A stretch of DNA of 64,000 bases from Flavobacterium rhamnosiphilum (GCF_004349195.1 NZ_SMLG01000001.1:744001-808000), one strand, 5' to 3'; counted from the first letter of the stretch, positions 25,230 to 34,442 are shown. Notes: a model not told the origin generated them from the letters alone. Program-made: numbers and translations.

Positions 25230-25286
25230 ATTATTATAAATTTTTGGATATACAAAATTGGCATAAATATTTTAACTCTAAAGTAT

Positions 25287-25294
25287 TACTTTTG
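25287..25294 (+). promoter_or_regulatory. -7 box of rsmG
   Basis: TACTTTTG, 16 bases before the rsmG ATG at 25310. It implies a very short leader and supports that start over the open frame upstream. Confidence 0.5.
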
Positions 25295-25309
25295 TTAAAA
25301 AATTATAAG

Positions 25310-25939
25310 ATGGACGAGATTCTTAAGTATTTTCCTAATTTAACTGATATTCAGAAAGAACAGTTCGAAAAACTGGATTTTTTATACCATGATTGGAATG
25401 AAAAAATTAATGTTATTTCTAGAAAAGATATTGATGCTTTGTATACCAAACATATTCTGCATTCGTTGGGAATAGCTAAAATTATAAAATTCGAACCAGG
25501 AACGTATGTTCTGGATGTTGGAACTGGCGGAGGATTTCCTGGAATTCCACTGGCGATTCTTTTTCCGGAAACGCGTTTTTATTTGATTGATGTTATTGCC
25601 AAGAAGATAAAAGTAGTTCAGGCTGTTGCCGAAGGATTGGGATTGAAAAATGTAAAAGCGGAGCAAATGCGTGCTGAAAATGTAAAAGGAGATTTCGATT
25701 TTATCGTGAGTCGTGCCGTGACGAATATGCCGGATTTTGTTTCTTGGGTGAAAACCAAAATCAAAAAGAATAGCAAACACGAATTGAAAAACGGAATTCT
25801 GTATTTAAAAGGAGGCGATTTAACGGAAGAATTGAAAGATTTTCCAAAAGCCACAGAATACAATTTAGCTGATTTTTTCGAAGATGAATTCTTTGAGACT
25901 AAGAAAGTGGTGCATGTGCCGTTGAAGTTTACGGTTTAA
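25310..25939 (+). CDS. rsmG: 16S rRNA (guanine527-N7)-methyltransferase
   Basis: Methylates G527 in the 530 loop of 16S rRNA. A 209-residue class I SAM methyltransferase: N-terminal helical part with YHDWNEKINVISRKD (near 25-40), motif I VLDVGTGGGFPGIPLAILFP (about 66-85), and SRAVTNMPDFVSW (about 129-141). The start is the ATG at 25310; the frame is open 46 codons further upstream, but a -7 box at 25287 and the normal family length favour 25310. Single gene. Confidence 0.95.
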   Translation: MDEILKYFPNLTDIQKEQFEKLDFLYHDWNEKINVISRKDIDALYTKHILHSLGIAKIIKFEPGTYVLDVGTGGGFPGIPLAILFPETRFYLIDVIAKKIKVVQAVAEGLGLKNVKAEQMRAENVKGDFDFIVSRAVTNMPDFVSWVKTKIKKNSKHELKNGILYLKGGDLTEELKDFPKATEYNLADFFEDEFFETKKVVHVPLKFTV

Positions 25940-25940
25940 A

Positions 25941-25980
25941 GTCATTGCGAGGAGTTGCGAGGTACGAAGCAAAGCAATCA
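25941..25980. repeat. GTCATTGCGAGG... intergenic repeat
   Basis: GTCATTGCGAGGAGTTGCGA followed by GGTACGAAGCAAAGCAATCA. This strongly resembles a short repeat I know from intergenic DNA of many unrelated bacteria (GTCATTGCGAGGA..GAAGCAATC). It starts one base after the rsmG stop region. Confidence 0.7.
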
Positions 25981-25983
25981 CAA

Positions 25984-26038
25984 TAAAAAAACAAACCCCA
26001 TAAGAATTCAAAATTATCTGAATTCTTGTGGGTTTTTT
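25984..26038. terminator. Terminator hairpin between rsmG and lytTR gene
   Basis: Stem CCCATAAGAATTCA / TGAATTCTTGTGGG (one G-T pair) with A-run before and T-run after. It is almost the same sequence as the hairpin at 32244-32294. Confidence 0.85.
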
Positions 26039-26054
26039 AAATCTAAGGTATTTA

Positions 26055-26750
26055 TTAAATTTCTTTTAAATAGTTCAGCCAATTTTCTTTATAACTACTT
26101 CCGATTGGGATTTCAATTATTCCAATTTCTACTTCATTCTTTGTATAAGCTCTTAATTTTTTGACGTTAATAATAAAGGAGCGATGAATGCGAACAAAAT
26201 CTTGATTTAATAATTTTTCAAAAGAAGAAATGTTGAATTTAAGATGGTAGGATGTTTTGTTTTCAAGATGAATGGTGATGTAATCTTTGAGGCTTTCTAT
26301 GTGTGAAATTTCATCAAAAATTATCTTGATGTTCTTGTTTCCACTCGCTACAAAAATGTGCTTTTCTGTAACTGTATTTTCTTCTTTTTTTGGAGTTTGC
26401 AATTGCTTGAATTTTTCTATTGAAACAAAAAATCGATCAAAAGTGATGGGTTTCAAAAGGTAATCAATCACATTGAGCTCATAACCTTCTAATGCATATT
26501 CTCTGTAGGCAGTTGTGAAAATTACTTTAGGCGGATTTTTTAGTTTTTTCAAGAAATCATTTCCCTTGAGTAACGGCATTTCAATATCCAGAAATAGCAA
26601 ATCTACCGTATTTGATTCTAAGAAAGTGTATGCTTTCAAGGCGTTTTCAAAAGAAGCGACCAATTCGAAATTGTCGAAATGGGCTAAATGAGACGTAATT
26701 AATTCTCTTGCCAAGGGTTCGTCGTCAACGATGATGCATTTGTATTTCAT
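26055..26750 (-). CDS. LytTR family response regulator
   Basis: A 231-residue two-component response regulator. The receiver domain covers about 1-120: acidic pair D9-D10 (IIVDDEP), phospho-acceptor D55 in LFLDIEMP, and K104-like lysine in DYLLKPITF. A LytTR DNA-binding domain follows (about 135-231, with HFVRIHRSF-like FVRIHRSFIINVKKL). Its start overlaps the sensor kinase stop by 4 bases (ATGA), so kinase and regulator are translationally coupled. Targets are unknown; the neighbouring divergent exported-protein genes are candidates. Confidence 0.95.
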   Translation of the reverse strand: MKYKCIIVDDEPLARELITSHLAHFDNFELVASFENALKAYTFLESNTVDLLFLDIEMPLLKGNDFLKKLKNPPKVIFTTAYREYALEGYELNVIDYLLKPITFDRFFVSIEKFKQLQTPKKEENTVTEKHIFVASGNKNIKIIFDEISHIESLKDYITIHLENKTSYHLKFNISSFEKLLNQDFVRIHRSFIINVKKLRAYTKNEVEIGIIEIPIGSSYKENWLNYLKEI

Positions 26751-27805
26751 ATTGAAATATTTAGTGTTAATCTTACCAAGTACTTTCTTTGAGTTTCTTC
26801 TATTTCTAACTGATGCTTCTTTGGATATAATAAATCCAATTGCTTTCGGACATTTTCGAGTCCAATTTGTTCTTTGTTATCTATACTCGCTGTTTCATTT
26901 TGCGGTTTTGTATTTTCGATGCTAAAGATAATTTGCTGTCTTTTAGTTTCTAAATTCATGCGGATTACTGCTTTCTCGGTTTCATTGATTACGCCGTGTT
27001 TAAAAGCATTTTCTACAAAAGTCAACAGAATTAGCGGCGAAATTTTGCTGTCTTCGTGAATGTCTTTGGTAAACGAAATGTCTAGCCTGTTTTCATTATA
27101 GCGTAATTTTTCTAATGAAATATAGTTTTCCAATAAGTTGATTTCCTTTTTTATACAAACAAAATCATCATTGCAACGGTACAAAACAAAATCTAATATT
27201 TCGGATAATTTGGCAATTATTTCGGGTGCTTTGTCATCTTTTTTGAGTGTCAAAGCATAGAGGTTATTTAGGGTATTGAATAAAAAATGAGGATTCAATT
27301 GGTTTTTAAGCACTTTGAGTTCCATTGATTTTTTTTCTTCTTCTAGCTTTAAAAGACGTTGTTGTTTTCTGTTGAAGCTTATAAAGCCCATTATGATAAT
27401 TGGATACGTTATAAATGAGAACTCTCGGAATATCAATTTAAAAGAAGTTAATCTTTCAGGAACGGTCATCTTATGCCCAAGCCAATCATCAAAAAAGCCA
27501 GGGAATTTTGGCTCGAGATAGTAATACTTCAATATCATTAAAAATGCAAAGACAAAATACAACCAGCTTATGGATGACAGTATAAAAAGGATGTGCTTTT
27601 TTTTGTTTAGCAAATTTGGAATAATCCAATAAATTAATCCGTAAGCTGCAATTGCTTGGACAAAAATTTTAAAGCTATAAATAAAAATAAAGGAATAATA
27701 TCCGATGTCCTCTGACTTGCCGTTGATATATAGTAGCATAAAAGATAACCAGAATAAGCAATGGCTTAGAACTCTTTTTGGATCTATGTTTTTGAGAAAA
27801 TTCAT
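26747..27805 (-). CDS. LytS-type sensor histidine kinase
   Basis: A 352-residue kinase of the His_kinase (PF06580) type. Four membrane helices lie in the N-terminal 160 residues (for example HCLFWLSFMLLYI, IFVQAIAAYGLIYWII, ILFILSSISWLYFVFAFLMIL). The phospho-acceptor His sits in NQLNPHFLFNTLNNLY, and the ATPase domain includes PLILLTFVENAFKHGV and the short G-box IGLENVRKQLDLLYP. The start is the ATG at 27805; the frame is open 40 codons further, but that extension has no membrane or kinase features. Signal unknown. Partner of the LytTR regulator. Confidence 0.93.
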   Translation of the reverse strand: MNFLKNIDPKRVLSHCLFWLSFMLLYINGKSEDIGYYSFIFIYSFKIFVQAIAAYGLIYWIIPNLLNKKKHILFILSSISWLYFVFAFLMILKYYYLEPKFPGFFDDWLGHKMTVPERLTSFKLIFREFSFITYPIIIMGFISFNRKQQRLLKLEEEKKSMELKVLKNQLNPHFLFNTLNNLYALTLKKDDKAPEIIAKLSEILDFVLYRCNDDFVCIKKEINLLENYISLEKLRYNENRLDISFTKDIHEDSKISPLILLTFVENAFKHGVINETEKAVIRMNLETKRQQIIFSIENTKPQNETASIDNKEQIGLENVRKQLDLLYPKKHQLEIEETQRKYLVRLTLNISI

Positions 27806-28129
27806 ACTGTGTTTTAGGAGGCGGCAAGTTAGCAAATTATCAAAGCATACTTTATGTAGTATGACGAATAATGATTTTTGGCTTCTAAAAACTGCATTTG
27901 AGCCCATGAAAATGATTCTACTCAATAATGGACTCTTTGAATGCTGAAACAGCCTTTTTGACTGCTGATAAAAATTGGGATGATGTTGTTGTGCTATTTT
28001 AGCTTAAAAAAAAGTTAGTCATGATAATCAAAATCATTCTATTATTTGTGTTGTTGCTAGAAAGTCTAGTGAAAAAGAACGTGTCTTAATGTTGCCAAGA
28101 AGTAATTAAAAACCAATAAATATCTGTAC
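27806..28129. other. 324-base divergent intergenic region
   Basis: Between the kinase start and the SMP-30-like gene. It must hold promoters for both directions, but no clean TTTG/TAnnTTTG pair is seen. A possible 22-codon frame (28021-28089, hydrophobic, MIIKIILLFVLLL...) lies here with no support beyond an ATG. Confidence 0.5.
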
Positions 28130-29212
28130 ATGAAATCAATTTTTAAAAATGTAATGACCATCATAATGGTAGTTTGTTCTCTAAACTTATTTTCACAGGA
28201 AATTAAACAAGAAATTGGATGGAGCGAAACTTCAAGATTAATAAAACCAACTCTATTTGCAGATTTAGGCGAAACGTGTACAACGCCGGACGGAATGGCT
28301 TTGGATAAAAAAGGAAATCTCTATTTGTCTGTTTTAAATCCTACTTCATTTGAAAAAAATGGAGCCAAAATTTTAACTTTCGATAAAAATGACAAGCCAG
28401 TAACTTGGTTTGATCAATTGCCGCTTCATCCAATCACAAAAAGAGTGCATCCGATGGGAATGGAATTTGGTCCTGACGGGAATTTGTACTTAATGGATAA
28501 TCAATATTTCGCTGGAAAAGAAAATTTTTCGAGATTAATTAGGGTAGTTGTCGAAAATGGAAATCCTAAATATGCGGAGGTTTTGGCTGAAGGTTTCAAC
28601 TTTGGGGAAGCTGTTAGATGGTCTAAAAATAGAGTTTATATAACGGATGCTTTGGGTGATAAGAAAAGAGAAAGCAGTATTTATAGCTTTTCATTAGAAG
28701 AATTGAATAAAGACAAAATAATTTTAGATGCGCTAACAAAATCAACCCATTTAATCAGTTTATTTACCCTGAAACCCGAAGTGACAAAAAGAACCATCGG
28801 AATTGACGGCATAGCATTCGACAAAAAAGGGGATTTGTATGCAGGGAATTTTGGAGATGGGGTGATTACAAAATTCGAATTCACAAAAGAAGGCAAAGTA
28901 AAATCTAAAAAAGTAGTTTTTGATTCCGATAAATTAAAATGCTGTGACGGCTTTTTTTACGATGAGAAAAGGAACTCTATTTTCATAGCAAATTATGACA
29001 ACAATAGTGTTCATCAACTGGATTTAAATACCAATACGATCTCTTTGATTTGGGAAAATGGTAACAATGATGGTGCGGACGGACAATTGGATAATCCATG
29101 TGAAACCATCATTTATAAAGGTAGATTATTAGTAGTTAACTATGATACTTTTAAAGGCTTGAAGAATACAGAAATAGATGATTTTCATACAATTTCTAGT
29201 TTTAAGTTGTAG
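28130..29212 (+). CDS. Exported SMP-30/gluconolactonase-like beta-propeller protein
   Basis: A 360-residue protein with a Sec signal peptide ending at LFSQE (about residue 23). The rest shows six-bladed propeller strands of the SMP-30/NHL type: DGMALDKKGNLYLSVL, MGMEFGPDGNLYLMDN, DGIAFDKKGDLYAGNFGDG and CDGFFYDEKRNSIFIANYDNN. Known members are lactonases or sugar/aldehyde-binding proteins. No metal ligands can be placed here with certainty. It is the first of several exported-protein genes running in this direction after the LytS/LytTR pair. Confidence 0.82.
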   Translation: MKSIFKNVMTIIMVVCSLNLFSQEIKQEIGWSETSRLIKPTLFADLGETCTTPDGMALDKKGNLYLSVLNPTSFEKNGAKILTFDKNDKPVTWFDQLPLHPITKRVHPMGMEFGPDGNLYLMDNQYFAGKENFSRLIRVVVENGNPKYAEVLAEGFNFGEAVRWSKNRVYITDALGDKKRESSIYSFSLEELNKDKIILDALTKSTHLISLFTLKPEVTKRTIGIDGIAFDKKGDLYAGNFGDGVITKFEFTKEGKVKSKKVVFDSDKLKCCDGFFYDEKRNSIFIANYDNNSVHQLDLNTNTISLIWENGNNDGADGQLDNPCETIIYKGRLLVVNYDTFKGLKNTEIDDFHTISSFKL

Positions 29213-29321
29213 ATTTTAAATTAAGAAAATCACTACATTTGATTTGATAAAATTAATAGTTTGCTCTATTTAGAATATGAATCCGTTGAGTAGAAAAATA
29301 AGAACACTTATAAAGAACATA

Positions 29322-31064
29322 ATGAAAACATTTTTAAATTTTGCAGTTATTTTTTTGGCTGTACTAAATTCTTTTGGACAGCAGACAAAAGTTGCTAAAC
29401 AGGAATATCTAAAAAGTGCCTATGACGTACAGGACAGTGTTATGATTAAGACCCGAGATGGCGCATTTATATCGGCAATGGTGGTGCGAAAAAAAGGAAT
29501 CACTACTTCAAAACCTGTTATTCTTCAATATACCATTTATGTAAGGGACAAAGGCAGAGATATTAAAACATTAAAAGAAGCAGCAGATAAGGATTATGTT
29601 GGAGTCATAGCCTATACAAGGGGTAAACGGTTTAGTCCAAACGAAATATTTCCTTATGAAAATGACGCCAACGATGCTTATGATGTTATTGATTGGATCA
29701 GTAAACAAGAGTGGTGTAACGGAAGTGTAGGGATGTATGGCGGTAGTTACAATGGATTTACGCAGTGGGCGGCTTGTAAAAAAATGCATCCTGCACTTAA
29801 AACAATTGTGCCTTATGTAGCAGCGGGTCCAGGCATGGGCTGGCCATCAGAAAATAACGTTTTTGTAAATCCCAATTACGAATGGTCGTTTTATGTTGGG
29901 AACAACAAATATTTAGACACCATTGCAGGGAACGACAGACAGCGTTTCAGAAAAATGCAAAACAAGTGGTGGGAAACCGGTGTAGCTTATAAAAAATTAG
30001 ATAGTATTGATGGTACAGCTAATAAGTTATTTCAGCGATGGATAAGTCATCCCTCATTTGATGGATATTGGCAGAAAATGGCACCGTATGGAAAAGAATT
30101 TGCACAAATAAATATTCCTATTTTATCCATTGATGGATATTATAACGACTCCCAGAATTCAGGGTTATATTATGTGAGAGAGCATTATAAATATGTCTCT
30201 AAAGCGAATCATTACCTTATTATCGGTCCCTATAGTCATTTGGGAGCTCAACGGGAAGGTGATGCTGTGTTGAATGGTTATAAAGTGGATTCAAACGCAT
30301 TAATCAATACCAAAAAAATAACCTATCAATGGTTTGATTATATTCTGAAAAATGGACAGAAACCAGAAATACTGAAAGACAAAATTAACTATCAGGTAAT
30401 GGGCGCAAATGAGTGGCGAAGTGCCTCTTCTATTGATAAAATGGCTAATGGTTTCTTGAAGATGTATTTGAGCGATAACAAATCAGGAAATTTTTATGCT
30501 TTAAATTCCCAAAAACCAGTTCAGAAAAATTATTTGTATCAGGAAGTTAATTTTGCAGACAGAGCAACACAAAATAACGATTACTATCCTGATCCTATCA
30601 TCAGAAAAGAGATTGATACGAGCAATGGATTTATTTTTATAAGTGAGCTATTGAAAGAATCGATGTTAATTAATGGTTCGTTTTTGGGTGAAATAAAAGC
30701 AAGTATCAACAAAAAAGATATGGATATTGGTGTCACCTTATATGAAGTAATGCCAAATGGGGACTATTTTCATTTGTCTTATTTTATAGGTCGCGCCAGT
30801 TATGCCAAAGACATTACAAAAAGAAATTTGTTGAAACCAAATGAAATAGAATCTATTCCTTTTTCGAATACGCATTTGGTCAGTAAGCAATTAAGCAAAG
30901 GCAGCCGTTTGCTTGTGGCTATCAATGTAAATAAGAATCCATTTTCTCAATTAAATTACGGCACAGGCAAAGAGGTAAACGATGAAACCATTGAAGATGC
31001 CAAAGAACCATTAAAAGTAAAATGGTATAATGATAGTTATGTAAAGATTCCTGTTTGGAAATAG
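29322..31064 (+). CDS. CocE/NonD family hydrolase
   Basis: A 580-residue exported serine hydrolase of the X-Pro dipeptidyl-peptidase/CocE group. The start is the ATG at 29322, which gives a clean signal peptide (KTFLNFAVIFLAVLNSFGQ); an ATG at 29277 would add 15 basic residues. The alpha/beta hydrolase domain has nucleophile Ser142 in MYGGSYNGFTQW, a later Asp in ILSIDGYYNDS and His in IIGPYSHLGAQ. The C-terminal jelly-roll domain covers about 370-580. Substrate may be an acylated antibiotic, ester or proline dipeptide; this cannot be told. Confidence 0.9.
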   Translation: MKTFLNFAVIFLAVLNSFGQQTKVAKQEYLKSAYDVQDSVMIKTRDGAFISAMVVRKKGITTSKPVILQYTIYVRDKGRDIKTLKEAADKDYVGVIAYTRGKRFSPNEIFPYENDANDAYDVIDWISKQEWCNGSVGMYGGSYNGFTQWAACKKMHPALKTIVPYVAAGPGMGWPSENNVFVNPNYEWSFYVGNNKYLDTIAGNDRQRFRKMQNKWWETGVAYKKLDSIDGTANKLFQRWISHPSFDGYWQKMAPYGKEFAQINIPILSIDGYYNDSQNSGLYYVREHYKYVSKANHYLIIGPYSHLGAQREGDAVLNGYKVDSNALINTKKITYQWFDYILKNGQKPEILKDKINYQVMGANEWRSASSIDKMANGFLKMYLSDNKSGNFYALNSQKPVQKNYLYQEVNFADRATQNNDYYPDPIIRKEIDTSNGFIFISELLKESMLINGSFLGEIKASINKKDMDIGVTLYEVMPNGDYFHLSYFIGRASYAKDITKRNLLKPNEIESIPFSNTHLVSKQLSKGSRLLVAINVNKNPFSQLNYGTGKEVNDETIEDAKEPLKVKWYNDSYVKIPVWK

Positions 31065-31126
31065 CAGACAGATGAAAAAGTTAATTTTGCAAGTTTAAAA
31101 TTTAAGGCAAACCTTAAAGCTTTTTG

Positions 31127-31134
31127 TACTTTTG
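31127..31134 (+). promoter_or_regulatory. -7 box upstream of the NTF2-like gene at 31193
   Basis: TACTTTTG, a full TAnnTTTG match 59 bases before the ATG. No -33 TTG at 19 bases. Confidence 0.4.
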
Positions 31135-31192
31135 AATTCAGTGATTAATCGAAATTTAGGATAACAAAAATAAAACAAATAGCAAATCAATT

Positions 31193-31636
31193 ATGACAAA
31201 GACAACACTAATACTTCTTTTATTCCTAATCAGTACGCTAACTTTTGGGCAAACTAAAACTGAAGATGATTCAATTAAAACTGTTATTGAAAACGCTTAT
31301 ATAGGCGGAATACATAATGGCGGATCAATTGAAGAAATAAGAAAAGGGTTTCATCCTACATTTAAAATGCTAAGTTTGGAAAATAATGACATTTCGCCGC
31401 TTTCATTAGAGGATTGGATAATAAGAATTGAAAACGGGCGAAAACAAAATGTAGGAAACCCAACAGTAAAGGCAGAATGTGAGTATTTAAGCATAACTAC
31501 CTCAGGGAATGCTGCGACAGTGGTTTTAAACTTATTTAAAAATAAAAAGAAAATTTTTACGGATCATATGATACTCTACAAATTTTCCGAAGGTTGGAGA
31601 ATTGTTTCAAAAGCATATTATAGAATGCCTCGATAA
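31193..31636 (+). CDS. Exported NTF2-like (putative lumazine-binding) protein, copy 1
   Basis: A 147-residue protein with a signal peptide to LTFGQ (about residue 19). The mature part looks like the Lumazine_bd_2 / SnoaL-like cone fold: DSIKTVIENAYIGGIHNGGS, then FHPTFKMLSLENN, and a C-terminal YKFSEGWRIVSKAYYRM strand pair. Members of this fold are often small-ligand-binding or catalytic, but many are uncharacterised. A related gene lies 150 bases downstream, though the two are only distantly alike. Function unknown. Confidence 0.78.
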   Translation: MTKTTLILLLFLISTLTFGQTKTEDDSIKTVIENAYIGGIHNGGSIEEIRKGFHPTFKMLSLENNDISPLSLEDWIIRIENGRKQNVGNPTVKAECEYLSITTSGNAATVVLNLFKNKKKIFTDHMILYKFSEGWRIVSKAYYRMPR

Positions 31637-31786
31637 CAAAGAATTAATAAATCACTAATCGTCAAATAAATCCTAACTAAAATCTATATATGAAATCGGC
31701 ATAATTCAATCCTGAAGCTTCGGGACGCAAACTATAATGAAGAATGACGATGCCATATTTCTATAAAAAACAAATATTATCTACAT

Positions 31787-32239
31787 ATGAAATTAATTTC
31801 CATTTTTATTGTATTTCTGGTTGTTGGCACTTTGAAAGTTCAAGGTCAGACAGCCCAGGATACGCTTGATATCAAGAAAGTGGCACTTGCTTATATTGAG
31901 TCTCAACATAATCCAAATCCCAAGCAAATGGAAGATGCTTTACATCCTCGAATAGTAAAGAGGTCGGTCTTCAAAAGCAAAAAAGCAAAAAAAGATTATA
32001 TTTCTGAATTCTCAGCCGAAAACTTGGTTATTCTTGCAGAAACCTATAATGCCAATGGTGATAAGTTCCCGAAAAACCCAAAGAAAGAAATTAAATTACT
32101 TGATGTGTCTCTATTGACAGCATCTGTTAAGCTAATTGCTGACGAATGGTTTGACTACATGCACATAGTGAAGACTAATGGAGAGTGGAAAATTATTAAC
32201 GTTCTTTGGCAGTATAATAATGTATCAGAACATCAATAG
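31787..32239 (+). CDS. Exported NTF2-like (putative lumazine-binding) protein, copy 2
   Basis: A 150-residue exported protein, signal peptide to KVQGQ (about residue 21). Same order of parts as its upstream neighbour: a helix with VALAYIESQHNPNPKQMEDALHP, then strands, and the closing TNGEWKIINVLWQ. Seven or more lysines occur in the middle (SKKAKKD, KFPKNPKKEIK), which sets it apart from the neighbour. The intergenic space has a palindrome (CCTGAAGCTTCGGG, around 31713-31726) but no terminator, so co-transcription is possible. Confidence 0.78.
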   Translation: MKLISIFIVFLVVGTLKVQGQTAQDTLDIKKVALAYIESQHNPNPKQMEDALHPRIVKRSVFKSKKAKKDYISEFSAENLVILAETYNANGDKFPKNPKKEIKLLDVSLLTASVKLIADEWFDYMHIVKTNGEWKIINVLWQYNNVSEHQ

Positions 32240-32243
32240 CATT

Positions 32244-32294
32244 AAAAACAAACCCCACAAGACTTCAAAATTATTTGAATTCTTGTGGGGTTTA
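32244..32294. terminator. Terminator hairpin between the NTF2-like gene and pruA
   Basis: Stem AAACCCCACAAGA / TCTTGTGGGGTTT with a loop that again contains TTCAAAATTATTTGAAT. It is a near copy of the hairpin at 25984-26038. Confidence 0.85.
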
Positions 32295-32323
32295 AATCAT
32301 AAATCGTTAATCTGCAATCTTTA

Positions 32324-33949
32324 TTATCCTAAAAATGGATATCTGTAATTCTCTGGAGTAACAAAAGTTTCTTTGATAGTTCTTGGAGAAACCCAACGCA
32401 ATAAGTTCAATACAGAACCTGCTTTGTCATTAGTTCCTGAACCTCTTGCTCCACCAAATGGTTGTTGTCCTACAACTGCTCCTGTTGGTTTATCGTTGAT
32501 GTAGAAATTACCTGCGGCATTTTCTAAAACTTTCATGGCATATTCAATCGCATAACGGTCTTGGCTCAAGACAGCTCCTGTCAATGCGTACTCAGAAGTT
32601 GAATCCACTAATACAAGCGTTTCTTCCCATTTAGCATCTTCGTATACGTAAATAGTCAATACTGGTCCGAATAATTCGGTTTCCATTGTGCTGTATTTTG
32701 GATTTGTAGTTACGATAACGGTAGGCTCAATAAAATAACCAACAGACTTGTCGTAATTTCCTCCTGCAATAATTTCAGCATCAGCATCTTTTTTAGCTTG
32801 GTCAATAAAACCGGCTAATTTGTCAAATGAACCTTCTGAAATTACTGAAGAAACGAAATTATTTGTGTCTTCTGGAGATCCCATTTTCATGGAAGCTAAA
32901 TCAGCTACTAATAATTTTTTTACTTCTGGCCATATTGATTGTGGTACATACGCTCTTGAAGCAGCTGAACATTTTTGTCCTTGGTATTCGAAAGCTCCTC
33001 TGGAAAGTGCCGTAGCAACTTGAGCAGGAATAGCAGATGAATGTGCTACAACAAAATCTTTACCTCCAGTTTCTCCTACGATTCTTGGATATGTTTTGTA
33101 GTTGCTGATGTTTTGTCCGATTTTTCCCCAAATGTCATTGAAAACACGAGTTGAACCTGTAAAATGGATTCCTGCGAAATCACGACTTCCTAATAACGTT
33201 TCAGAAATCATGGCAGAGTCTCCATAAACTACATTGATTACACCATCCGGTAATCCTGCTTGTTTGAATACTTCTACGATTACATTTGCAGAATAAATTT
33301 GTGTAGCACTTGGTTTCCAAACAACAACATTCCCCATCAATGCTGGAGCAGCTGGTAAATTACCGGCAATGGCTGTAAAGTTAAAAGGAGTGATGGCGTA
33401 AACAAATCCTTCAAGTGGTCTGTGCTCTAATCTGTTCCAAACACCTTCTGATGAAGTTGGTTGTTCGGCATAAATTTGAGTCATGAATTGTACGTTATAA
33501 CGTAAAAAGTCAATAAATTCACATGCTGCATCAATTTCAGCTTGATGTACTGTTTTTGCCTGAGCAATCATAGTTGCTGCATTTATTTTTGCACGGTAAG
33601 GTCCGGCAAGCAATTCAGCAGCTTTTAAAAATATTGACGCTCTGTGTTCCCAAGCTAAATTAGCCCATTTCTTTTTAGCTTCTAAAGCAGTCGAAATGGC
33701 TTTTTCTATATGTTCTTTATTTGCTTCGTGATACTGTCCCACAGTGTGTTTGTGGTCGAAAGGAGGGTTTATTGATTTCGTTTTTCCTGTACGGATTTCT
33801 TCTCCTCCAATGTACAAAGGAACATCTACTGTTTCATTATACATTTTATTGAAAGTGGCTAGAACTTCTTCTCTTTCCGGACTTCCTGGAGCGTATGACT
33901 TAACGGTTTCGTTAAACGCTTTTGGGACGTTGTAAATTCCTTTTGGCAT
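32324..33949 (-). CDS. pruA: L-glutamate gamma-semialdehyde dehydrogenase
   Basis: Oxidises the proline-breakdown intermediate P5C/glutamate semialdehyde to glutamate with NAD+. 541 residues, the single-domain (non-PutA) form typical of Bacteroidota. ALDH landmarks: ITPFNFTAIAGNLPAAPALMGN near 185-206, IHFTGSTRVF (NAD), the general-base Glu in VGETGGKDF (about 291-299), and the catalytic Cys in YQGQKCSAASRAYVP (about 324-338). No proline dehydrogenase gene is in the window. Monocistronic. Confidence 0.96.
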   Translation of the reverse strand: MPKGIYNVPKAFNETVKSYAPGSPEREEVLATFNKMYNETVDVPLYIGGEEIRTGKTKSINPPFDHKHTVGQYHEANKEHIEKAISTALEAKKKWANLAWEHRASIFLKAAELLAGPYRAKINAATMIAQAKTVHQAEIDAACEFIDFLRYNVQFMTQIYAEQPTSSEGVWNRLEHRPLEGFVYAITPFNFTAIAGNLPAAPALMGNVVVWKPSATQIYSANVIVEVFKQAGLPDGVINVVYGDSAMISETLLGSRDFAGIHFTGSTRVFNDIWGKIGQNISNYKTYPRIVGETGGKDFVVAHSSAIPAQVATALSRGAFEYQGQKCSAASRAYVPQSIWPEVKKLLVADLASMKMGSPEDTNNFVSSVISEGSFDKLAGFIDQAKKDADAEIIAGGNYDKSVGYFIEPTVIVTTNPKYSTMETELFGPVLTIYVYEDAKWEETLVLVDSTSEYALTGAVLSQDRYAIEYAMKVLENAAGNFYINDKPTGAVVGQQPFGGARGSGTNDKAGSVLNLLRWVSPRTIKETFVTPENYRYPFLG

Positions 33950-34055
33950 ATTAATAGATTTTAATTAGAATCAAAAATTGAGCTGTAAAGGTAACAATAA
34001 TTCATCAATCAGAGAATCTGATTGAAAGTTAAAATTCTAATAAAACAGTTGAAGT

Positions 34056-34442
34056 TTAATTCAAAGCAAACGGAGCACATAACCTGAAAGTAGGAACAAT
34101 GACTTTGAAGTTCTTTGTAGAGGTGAAGTTAATCATGTTGAAATATCCTTTCATCGCGCCATAAGGGGAAGAAAGCAAACAGCCAGAACTGTACGTGTGA
34201 AATTCACCAGGTTTTAAAACTGGTTTTTTTCCAATAACACCTTCTCCGTCAACTATTTCTATGGTGTTTAAAGAATCAAAAATTTCCCAATGACGAGAAA
34301 TCAATTGAACAGAATCTTTACTGTGATTTTCAATTGTGATTACATAACTAAAGGCAAAGTGAATCTTGTAGTTTTTGAAGTAAGTTCCTTCAAAACTAGT
34401 CAAAACTGAAATTTTTATACCTCTTGTTATTTGAGAAACCAT
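34056..34442 (-). CDS. apaG: ApaG family protein
   Basis: A 128-residue FnIII-like beta-sandwich. Recognised from YVITIENHSKDSVQLISRHW (residues 34-53), the GEGVIGKKPVLKPGEFHTYSSG block and the SPYGAMKGYFNM block. ApaG has been linked to cobalt/magnesium efflux and, more recently, to dinucleotide hydrolysis, but its role here is not shown. It lies 107 bases upstream of pruA on the same strand, as a separate small unit. Confidence 0.92.
   Translation of the reverse strand: MVSQITRGIKISVLTSFEGTYFKNYKIHFAFSYVITIENHSKDSVQLISRHWEIFDSLNTIEIVDGEGVIGKKPVLKPGEFHTYSSGCLLSSPYGAMKGYFNMINFTSTKNFKVIVPTFRLCAPFALN

Noticed and set aside
28021..28089. 22-codon hydrophobic frame in the divergent region
   Set aside because: Only an ATG and a hydrophobic run support it; too short to accept without conservation data.
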